A DNA stretch of 64,000 bases from Klebsormidium nitens (lineage: Eukaryota; Streptophyta; Klebsormidiophyceae; Klebsormidiales; Klebsormidiaceae): the NCBI GenBank assembly GCA_000708835.1, contig DF237004.1, positions 131,480-195,479 on the forward strand, read 5' to 3'. Under the pieces are notes generated by a model, which saw nothing but the letters and a program-made list of their open reading frames with translations, was not told the DNA's origin and ran no database searches. Position numbers and translations under genes: made by a program. Each line of letters opens with the position of its first letter. Positions within the stretch are counted from its first letter, which is position 1. Of the stretch, positions 48,233-58,900 are shown in pieces.

Positions 48233-49149
48233 CTTGGAATCGCCGCCTGTTGGCTTTCTTGGACTCCTCGATCTGCGCCTCAAGCTCCACCTTCGTCTTC
48301 TCCTCAAACTTCACAATCTCGTTTGCACACACGGCCCCGAGCCCCGCACCCAGCACGTGCTTCCACGGTTCTGCAAGGGGCGAAATGGGTTGGTGTCCAA
48401 AGAATGCTACTGACCCAAAGAATGCTCGAGAGCGCAGGAGTGGAATTAATTGGGGTGCCTGAAAATTGGATTCAACTGCACGTCTAGCGCAGTTCGAAAA
48501 ACGTCTTGGCCACTTCAGAATGCTTCAGGCTACTTCAGAATGCTTCAGAACTAGAATGATGCCCTTATGACCCGATCGCTGGGTGAAGTTGTGAGAGGAA
48601 GGAGCTCAGACATCAATTCGTCAAGCCCGCTGCTTTCAGGTGCTTGCTTTATCCTCCAACCGAGTGGAAAGTTCCCAATGGGATGGCAGATCAGCTAATT
48701 AACAAAGTTCAGCACAACCCGCCCCCATTGCTGATAACCTGAGCGCCTCACCCAATTTTAGGACTTTGTTACGTTGCTATCGCTTGATACATTTTATGCT
48801 TTGACGACTCTGCTATTATGGTAGTGGAATAACGAAGCACACAGCCTGATAGTGACTTTCAGCTTGCGTCGGAGTCATACTTTTCATATGCAAAGCAGTG
48901 ATAAGGCCACAGGTCTAACAAACCTGTGGCGCAATGTCTGCAGCAGAATCCGTCCAGATTCTTAGCAAGGGACTTTGCTCAAATGGAAAACTTCTCAAAA
49001 TGTTGTCTTCAATCCGTGCACTCACCCCGCATGGCCGGCAGCTTCCGGACGGCATTGCTGTAGAATTGTACCCCCGCACCAAAAAGCGCCCCGACTAGGG
49101 TTGCGGTGGCGACCATATTTTCAAGGATCTTCAATCCTTTGTCAGAAAT
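48233..49149 (-). CDS. Small membrane protein (two exons of a longer model)
   Basis: Minus-strand exons 49149-49026 and 48370-48233 join in phase (GG|GTGAGT to TTGCAG|AA). The encoded segment starts ISDKGLKILENMVATATLVG and continues with ALFGAGVQFYSNAVRKLPAM, then EPWKHVLGAGLGAVCANEIV, and a charged helix (KFEEKTKVELEAQIEESKK). Two Gly/Ala-rich hydrophobic stretches with GxxxG-like spacing followed by a basic/acidic coil resemble small organellar inner-membrane proteins, but I cannot name the family. The first and last exons are not identified; a further exon should follow the donor at 48232 and at least one should precede the acceptor at 49150. Confidence 0.5.
48512..48548. repeat. Two copies of a 17-bp word
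   Basis: ACTTCAGAATGCTTCAG occurs at 48512 and again at 48532, a 20-bp period. It lies in an intron of the minus-strand small membrane protein gene. Confidence 0.6.
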
Positions 49150-49937
49150 CTGTGACGGGCACGTCAAGTTACCGACGCCAGACTCTGGCGCCCCAAACCA
49201 AGGCTCTTGTTGATTCCTACAGCAGAGTGTTGGAATGGACTGCTAAGGCTGCTGCCTTTCTATTATGTCAGCACATTTGAAATCCGGTTTGGCCCTCTGC
49301 AGGCCAAATGGCCAAGGACTTCGTTGCCCACGTTCGAGATCCAATGAAGAACAACTTTACAAATTGCCGATGAGATCCTGAGATTTGCCCTCAACCACTA
49401 CAATCAAAGGCGCCCTGTAACAATGGTAGGAAAATCTTGCAGGCAGGGTTTGGCAAGGTCCAAAAGATGGATTGTTGCATACAGAACCCAAAATCAAACG
49501 GGAGAAGGCGCGCCGCTCAAGCAACAGAAGACCAGCAAATGTGCTGATCTTGAAGTTGAACTTGAAGCGCAGCTAAAGCTTTCAGCAACTCAGAACTAGA
49601 CTGAGCAGAAGGCCGGCAATGGTACTTGCATTAGTCCAAGCTGTCGCTTACCATTACCACCTGCAAATCATTGCCAGCTCAGCCTCATGCAGGAGTTCGG
49701 ACTTTTTGAGATTTTAGGGTTTGTCTTTGAAGGTGCGACACCCTATTAGTATACGTGGGGCCCAATGCGCCTCACTCGTGAGAGAAGGGCGTCATTCAGA
49801 AAAGTTTCTAAAGGATGGTGCAACTTCCAGCCATCGGCTGAAGGAAGATGCGATCCCCTGTCCAGAAAGAAAAGTTTTTTGAGAAAGCAAAGCCCAGGTT
49901 GCAGCATTCACTTTGATTGAGTGCTGGACCAGCCGCC
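49150..49937. other. Spacer between minus-strand gene and VPS13
   Basis: This should contain upstream exons of the small membrane protein (minus) and the VPS13 promoter (plus). No clear coding segment or named motif was found. Confidence 0.4.
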
Positions 49938-52900
49938 ATGTTTGAAGGTTTTGTGTACCAGCTGCTCGCCGGCTACTTGGGGCACTATGTCAAAGACATT
50001 CAAAGAGAGCAGCTCCGCATTGGACTTTGGAGTGGTGAGTCATCTCTGAATGTTACACTCCTTTCTAGCTTGAGGCGAGAAAAACTTCTTTGAACCCAGC
50101 ACTTTCAACAAGTCCCCCCCCGCACCTCGATCAAAGCCAGGCAAAGAGCAGGGGAAAGTCGATCGTTGTTTCTTCAATGGAGCTCATGTGCCTTCTGCTT
50201 TAAACTCAAACAGCCAGCTCATCAGTCACTTTTGTCCTCGTTGTGAGGGTGTGTCTCAAAATCAGATGCCATGCGATATGTAGGAAGATGTGAAGCGCGA
50301 CAAAGGATGTTTGCGTCAATCTGCAATTTTCAGAGATCTCTGTAACTGATGCTGGTAATCTAGTCACTCTGAATGCTGCGATTGACCTTCCATAGCTTAC
50401 AAGGATTCTTGATCTTCTCGACCACCACTCAAGCTTCCGTGACACACATTGCTAGTTTCTGCTGCCCTTCTATCTGGCGAGCTTGGTTGATTGCTTGATG
50501 ATGAATGAGGCAATCAAAGTGTCCTTTCTTGCAATCTGGGGCACACTTCATGCAGGCGTGGCACTCTTGGAAAATGTCGAGATTCGACTGGAAGCATTTG
50601 ACTACCTGCAATTGCCATTTGCAATACAGTCAGGTAGGTCTGAAGGTCCCCTCTTCCAAGTTATGCTGGCTTCTCCGTCCTGTCTCCAGATTTGGCTTTG
50701 AAAGTCATCGGACTTAGTGGGGGCTGGGCATGACAATCTGGGTCAAGAAGATGTGATGCGAAAGGGCCTCTGCAATTGACGCCTGGGCCTTGCTGCAATT
50801 TAGCAAAAGTCCTATAATGATGAGTTGCTGAATGTCAATGGGAAACGATTGCTAGTAAGTCATACAAAGTTTGTACTGTGGTTGAGAGGTTCATTAGAAG
50901 ACAAACGGACCTCTTCGCTTCATGACCTGTACTTACCACAGCAGATCTGGCTACATTACATTCAAAGACTGTGTCCCGCATAACTAGCTGCTTTCACCGT
51001 ATCTCTTGATCTCTTGATTCAGAAGCTCTCCTTGTGCTGCCAGACTAGATTCCATAAAGGGTTTCCATGCGCATGTACACGAAGGACAGAAGCAGTGTCT
51101 TCCCATGGTTCGTGACAAACTGCCAAGTATAGTAACAACTGAGAACGATGTTTCAGGCACGATTGGCAAGCTGCAACTGCAAGTCCCCTGGAAGCGCCTT
51201 GGCTGGGATCCCATCATTGTTGCCCTGGAAGATGTGGTAGTCACATCAGGTCCTCGAGAAGATGCTGAGGTAAGGGGAAGATAGAGCCTTTTCTTTTGTA
51301 GGTTGAGAGAAAAGCTTGTTTCTCTTTTTGTTTGAATTACGGTCACAGTCTTAAATGAAGTTCTGAAAGCTTTCAAGCTCAAGGACCACGAATTGTGCTT
51401 TCAGGCTCCAGGATCCTGTAACTCGACTAGTACCAGCTGGGAATTCCAATAAAGTGAGCGAGGACATGAGACAGCAATGTGCGATTTGAGGTCTTCAACC
51501 CTTTTCTGACGGCCCATAGAGCGAAGCTTTCTGGTTGAATATTTCGAATATTCCCCGACTGTTACACCCATCGTTTAGAAAGATGGTCTTCCAATGATTC
51601 CCTTTCGTGATTATCTCCAAAGCCACTGACATTTCGACGAGGGAACTTCAGAAGATTGAAAGAGGTAAACTCCTTTTTGTGACAGTGGGAGGCGGGCCCG
51701 GCAGAGAAGCGGGCCCTTGCAGCCAAGAAGGCAAAGCTGGCCGCGGCGGAGATCCGGAAGCTGTCAGAGCGCGTCTCAGGTACCAGACCATCTGTCTGGC
51801 ACATCTCTCGTTCTTTGTTTCGCAGCTGTTAATCAGAGAGGCAACGGACACGTCAAGCTTTTGAAATTCCCACCCAGTGTCATCTCATTTGAGAATGAGT
51901 TTGATCACGAGATCACGGCCGTTCTAAGCTTAAAAGTGGCCTGATCACTTCGCTTGAATACGATGCGGGAGGAGTAATAATGTGTGCATCACCTGATTCC
52001 TTTCATCGACACTTCAGACAAACAATTGCGCTGGGCAGCTGATTAATAGGTTCAGCAGAACCTGAAACGTAGTGTCAAACGTTTTCACTTACGGCATAAA
52101 TTTCGCGTGGAGTTTTGGCAGGACTGGAATCTGCGGTGCGAAAGGAGTGGCAATTGTCGATTTGAATCTTACGACAAAGCAAACGACCCCCACGGCATGC
52201 TCACGCTCAACCTGCGTATGCAATCTTAAAATTGAGAATGGAAAGCATCTGGCCCAGGTTTCGGCAATCGTTGCAGTTGCTCACCCTGATTTTATTCTAA
52301 CCTTGTTTTGCAGAGGACAAGTCGGGCCAGTCCTTCATGTCCTATCTGTCCGCAAAGGTACGGACGGGCAACGCCTTCCAATTATCAACATGCTGTCCAT
52401 ATCGTCTGACATGACAGAACTCGTTGACCGATGCACTGTGTTCGCGTCACGCTGCAAGAACCCTCTACTTCGTGATAATCCAGCTTTCGAAATGGAACCC
52501 CGGGAGAATGGATCGAAGAAGTCGCTCGGAGGAAAAAAGATGTTGCACTTTCAAATGGGTACTGCTCATCTTTGGATTTACTAGCCTTTTGGCTAAAGGT
52601 AAAGATTCGAAGTACCGTTCTCTCTGCAGATCATCGACAACGTACAGGTTGCCGTCAAGAACATCCACATCAAGTACGAGGACCCGCATACGCACCCCGA
52701 GGTGAGAGCTCTGCGTTATCGCGTTTCGCCGGTTGACAAAGTCTTTTGAATACTCTGGTTCGAGATTGATGGGGAGATCAACAGGCCACAACTCCCAGCT
52801 TCTTGTCGGAGAAAAGCGAGTTTTGCCGGCTTTGTCTGCTCAAATCTTCGGGAAGTCGTTTTTCATCAGGGCCAACTTAGCTTAAGCATTGCGTTCCTGT

Positions 52901-55900
52901 CGCCTCGAGAATAAGACGATTGTGCTACGTGTCATATACTAGATCCGGAAGTTGTTGACTTCTCCTATTGTCGTTTGCACCAGGGCCCCTTCTGCTTTGG
53001 CATTGTGCTGTCGGGGCTAAACCTGCGGAGCGCCGAAGGATGGCAACTCTCTCCTACTGCAAGGTGCGCCGTATGCCTGAGCCAGAAAGCTCTTTCTGAC
53101 CCTTGCAACAGTGATACTGCCCTCAGGATATCGTATGTAGAAAGCATTGCCCCTGTTCGGGAAGGAGCAATCTCGGTCCTCTGCACATTTGGAATCCTAT
53201 AGCACTGTCCACCAATCCCGGCTCTTGACATCCCGGGTTGTTACGCTTCTTTGCACGTCGCCATGGCAGCAACAGACGTCGCACGGGTGTCAAGGAAGAT
53301 AGAAAAACAGGTTTACTTTGGAGAATTTGTGAGCGTCCTTGCATACTAACGCAGGAACAAAGCATCCGTCCTTGTTTGAGCGCACCTTCAGACCCGCTTT
53401 CCGTCCCAAGCACCATCTAGTTTGCCATCTGAACTTGTCTCCGGACATCGACTTCGTGTTGATCTGGAACCCCGTTATTTTCCCACTTCGAACTTCCATC
53501 CGAGTACGCGTCCAAATTGATTTTACCCGGATACCCGTTCGGTTTTCCACTCGCATAGCAAAGCGTGTCCAAGTATTTGCCTGACGACCTGACACTTGGT
53601 CCGCACACTCTTCGAACCTTCAAAATGAGAATAGAAGAGATCTCAACAACGAAGAGCAGATGCAGATGCCTGACGGTCGAGAAATCTACAGAAACAACGA
53701 TGAGTAGACACATTGTCATCTCAAGCGGCAGCAAAGGAGGCTATCTCAAGTAGCTAAAGCGGTGACGGCTGTCCGAACTTTGTCCGTACAGCAGCCCAAC
53801 CGCGTCCGGCAAGAAAGGCGCTTCCAACTTCGTGCACAAGATGATCGAGGTGGACCGCCTTGGAGCCTACTGGAACTCCCAGAGCGATCTTCGGGAGAAG
53901 CAGCGCCGCCGTGCCAGGGGGGCCGGTTTGCCCGAGCCTGAGCCCCCCCTGGAGGAGTACGCATACCTAATGCGCCCAGTGGACGTCAAGATCAAACTGG
54001 CGGTGAGGTTGACCCTCCTTTCAGTTCGAAGCCGAAATCTGCTTTCTGCCCTTGAGTCTACAGTCTCTGTAGTCTGGTCAAGATCTTTCTACTTACGGAT
54101 GCAACTTCTTTATAGCTGCACTAGTTTGTCTTTTACCAGCTATCGTGCTCAATCAATCTCGGAAGTTACGTGTCTTTCGTTGTTGTTGGTGTAAAGGAGG
54201 AGGTGTTTCTGCTTGCATAGCATGTCGTCATTCCTTTTTTGCACACCTCTGCTTGATGAACCACTCGATTAGTGCTGCGCTTCTCCTCCTCCCGACCTCT
54301 ACGGTTTCTTATTGCACCTATTCACACCGTTTTCCTTGGTGCAATACTGGGCTCGCTGACGCGAAGGAGGTGCTCACCTTGCTATGAGGTTTTCCTGCCA
54401 AAACTCTCGGTCTCCGTTGAGGTCGAGGTCGTGGTGTGTGCAGATCAACAAGAGTGCCGTCCTGGACAAAAGCACGCCACAGCACAGCGTCTTGGTCGAT
54501 GTCGAAGGGCTGGTGAGCGTCGTTCTACTTTAAAGAAGATGTATGTAACTTGATCCTCCCGCATCCAAGTTTGCTACTCGTCATGTCGTATTCTGGCGCT
54601 TCGCCTTTTGTGCTCGCATCCTTCGTAGCCGCACGTCTACTCAATCTCCTCCTGAAGTCCCAACCCATGCTTTTCGAATTGTATCGCATGAAGAGCAGTT
54701 CTGAAACGATTCTCGTTTTTTTCTCTAAAACTGTGACTTCGGTGGCCGCAGTCGTTCGCGTTGGAGGAGCTTCAGTTCCAAGAGATGCTGCTGCTGCTGG
54801 ACGCCATGTCGATATACGACCTGCGAGAAAAGTGAGCGAGCCCGCACTTACGTTCCGATTCGCATCCCGTTCCTCGGAATCCTGTGAGCTTGCTGTCGAT
54901 GTGTCTAAGGCGGTTCGAAGCGCACACGATTAAGGGTTTCACGCACGAACGATTCTAGAAAGGTCTCTGAATTTCGAACGCAGAGGCTACAGGACTACAG
55001 GACTCGCGATCAAATTCGGACGGTGTTTGAAATGTTGGCGCGCGTCTTGTGTAGGAAAGATAATGGTTCAAGTTTCAGGTGCCTTCACGACCTTGTTCTT
55101 GCAGCACCAGGTTATCTTTATTTGCGCAGGAAGTAAACAGTGTTTCAAAAGGCCTTCTTTCACGGTTGGGAAGCTAGACAGCGGAACTCGAGTCGAAGCT
55201 CTTCCGTCACCCACTGAACGGCTGTCTTTCCCGCCAGGTACGGCAAATATCGCCCCAATGCCGAGCTGATTGCGCGCCCTAGGGGAGGCACGTGGCAGCG
55301 TGCCTGGTGGCAATACGCTATCAACGCCGTCCTTTCGGACATCCACGCTAAGATCTACCGGCCCACGTGGCGCTACCTCTCGTGGCGCAGGTGAGCCGCT
55401 TGCTTGCCAATATCTGGTGGGAGCTTAGCGCTTGAACTTCTGACCCGAGCTTTCCCCTGACGATGGGTCCGGGAGCCTGTATCATGAAGGAATGCCCCGT
55501 TCTTCCTTAAGAGCGTGGTCGGTGAAGGATTCGCTCAAGGTGTTCCGCGCTGTTGACGAGAAGCCAATGGACGGATCGTCGGGCACACGTATGCGCGAAC
55601 AAGTAGAAGAGATTTGCTTCATACTGACTTCTCGTCCGTTGCGCAGAGACATGCGGAAGCGGTACGTGGCCATATACAAGAAGAAACTGGACCGAGTGAG
55701 GCACGGCCAGGTGAGACCTGCTGGACTTAAAAGCCTCCAGTCTTCTGATTCTCGTATGCATGTATTTGCAAGTTAGCGGTGCGAAGGCTCCTTGCAATGT
55801 TAAGTCCTCCCGATAATAGTTTCTAATTCGATGGGCAAAGAAAGGGGCTCCGCTCGCCCAATATGCAATGAGTCATTTGCTTGGGCATTCTTCCCTTCCT

Positions 55901-58900
55901 CAACCCTCGATCAGGTCCACAATTAGTACACTACTTTCCTTTACACCCCCTGACCTCAAAGAACACACAAGCTGCTGCGGCTGAATCAGATTGATAGAGT
56001 GGTCTTGAGAGGCAGAGGACTCTTAAGTGCCGTAGTTTTTCTTTTCAGTGGTCATACTCCGAATTTTTTCTAGACTTTTTTCTGGTCCTTGTGCAGGCAC
56101 CCGACAGCGTAGACTCGGCGCAGTTGGAGAAGATGGAGGAGAAACTAGACGTGGAGGACATCACCTTCTTCCGCTCGTGGGCGGAAGGCCAGATGAAGGT
56201 CGAGGTGCGGCCGACAATGCCAGCTTCTTTGGCGACCCATGCTTTCTGTCCTTTACAGAGTTGGAAGCTCTGGTTTTCAATACGGGGGTCTTTACAAGGT
56301 TCGGGTGAAAATATGAGTCGAAGTCCTCGCCATCAAGTGTCACATCGTGAAATCCACTTTTTGCGCCTGATGGTATCTGCATCTAGTCCACCAGCCGTTT
56401 CCGAGTTCTCATACTCCTCACTTTCCATCCACAGGCAGCACATTTGAGCCGTCAAAGGAAGCTGCACAATGTTTGGGGTAAATGATTACTGCTTGCCTGA
56501 CGTCCTTTCAGTTACCTCCTCTCCCCGCTTCTTCGGTGGGTCTCCAGCGCCAGAACGTCGAGTTCGCTTCGGTCAGCGGCGTTGCGCTCTGGGAAGAGCA
56601 CCCCCGAAAGCTGACCGCTAAGCACAAAAACGAGATTCTCACCTTTCCTTTCCTAGCGATGGGTCATGAGTCAGCGATGGGTCACGAGTCTTCGAAATCT
56701 CAACTCTCTGCAGGCAGCTGCACTGAGCCGGCGCGAGAGCGCGGAGTCCCCGGGGGCGGAGCACACGCGGGAACAGCAGGGCTGGCTGAGCTGGGTGTCG
56801 TGGGGGCTGCTCGGGGCGGGCGGCTCCTCCATCGACGCCGGGGGGTTCACGGGGGCCATCTCCGACAAGGATCTCAAGGCAAGCATCCTCCGGGTGGTGC
56901 CGTGCCTTTGCTTAACATCTAGCTCGTGTTTGAGCCCTGGCTCCTGTGCGCGTGGTCTCTTGTCTTGTATGTCAACGGCGGGCGGTCTACATCGTGTCGA
57001 GGAGCTCAGCAAGAGCACGATCTGCGGCGCTGCCCTTTGGACCTCTTGAATGTCGAGCAGATGTCGAGCGCCCCACTATGCTTAACCTGTCTACAACAGT
57101 CAAAGTGCCCCGTTTGCAAAGTCTAGATCGGTGAATTATGAGCCGTATGATTGTGAGGATCCAACCCAAGGGATATATGGGGCTAGCGTTGGGGTTTAGA
57201 TGAGTTTGGCTGTAGTTCGCGTGATCATCTGGGCCAGATATTCTGGGTTGTCTTTGTCCTTCTTGAGTAACCTCGTTCAGCTGGTTTGCTCTTGCAGGAG
57301 CTGTACAAGGCGATGGACTTTTACCCGAGTCTTTACGCGGAGGACTCGGCGTGGCCTAAGGAGTATTGCCACACCTCGCTTGCGCTCACCGTCCAGGAGG
57401 CGCTCTTCGCCCTCCGGAGCTCGTGAGAAGCACTCTTGACCCTACTTCGGCTTTTCGCCTTTGAAGGACTCAATATCTCCAAAAAGCATCCCGAAAAAGC
57501 CCATAGCTGGAATGTTCGTTTAGGAGAAGCATTTTGGACCCTTCCTTCAAGTAGCAGCACCCTGAAGACGTGGAATATGTGCCACCGTCGGCAAGCACTT
57601 ATAAGTAACTTACAAACCATTCTTATCTCCTACAGTGCAGCGATAGCCGCTGTGTGTACACATTGTGCGTGTTTGTGAGCAAATGCAGTTCGAGAGCGGC
57701 AAAGAACCCTATTGGAAACACGCCTCCTGCCGCCCCTTCAGGTACTCGAAGCGCGACATCATGCGGGCCTCGTTGCTGTCCGCTGACGTCAGCGTGCGGA
57801 TGCGGCGGGACTCGACGAGCGTGTCGCTGACGCTGGGCTCCCTGGAGGCGGAGGACCTGTGCAGCCCTGGCAGCACCTTCTCGCGCATCGTCTGCCCCAA
57901 GGTGACGTCACCTCGGCTGACGTCATCATCTTGTTCGCAAGCAACCTGCACAATTGTCGCTCTTCTCGTAAGGCTCTGGATGAACGAGGTGCAGCATTTT
58001 TTTAACTCCAAAACAATCTGGGAATCTGTGTGTTTGTTCAGGGTCCACGAGGGCGTATGCTTTTCCTCTCCCAAAGTTTGATCTGCTTCATCGACTGACA
58101 TCGTCAACCGAGGGCGCAATAGTTGCTAATTTCCACTGACTTTCATCCGTTCTATCTGCTTGATTCACAGCATTGGGCGGCGTTGGTACGGACAAATCCA
58201 GCCTGCTGATAGCGAGCTGCATCGAGCACTCGAGTCATCTTTTAGGGGGAGCCGAATTGCGAACGTCACTCTTTCCTTCCTCTGACCTCACACTGATATG
58301 TTCGCTTGGTCACAGGATACGGCGCCGCCACTCCGTTGGAGAACACGCGCCCAGCATGCTCCAGCTGAGCAGCATCAAGCACTGACGTCAACGCTACAGG
58401 GTGTCTGCAGGCGTCAAATGCTCCCTTCACTGACATCATTCCGTTTCGTTCGCTCGATCGCAGAATTCCACGGTGCCGATTCCGCTGGACAGCACGGACG
58501 CGTTCAGCCTGCTGAAGCTGAGCAGCATCAAGCACTGACTTCATCATTACAGGGCGCAAAGATTGCAGACGTCGATGCCTGCCTCCACTGACATCATTCC
58601 GTTCCGTTCGCTCGATCGCAGAATTCCGCGGCGCCGATTCCGCTGGATAGCACGGACGCGTCCAGCCTGCTGAAGCTGAGCCGCAGCCACAGCTACACGG
58701 TCGAGAGCCCGACCGGGAGTTGGGCCAATTTGGAGACGCTCGGACGTACGGACGAGCCCGCGCTGCCGCTCGTCCGGATCGAGGCCGAGCTGCACCCTGA
58801 GGAGCTCAACGTAGACGTCCGCGTACTGGTAAGTTGCGCTTGTCATTCGTTTATCCTATAGTTTTGCAAAGTTGGGTAGAAGGGTGCAAGAGAGCGGAAG

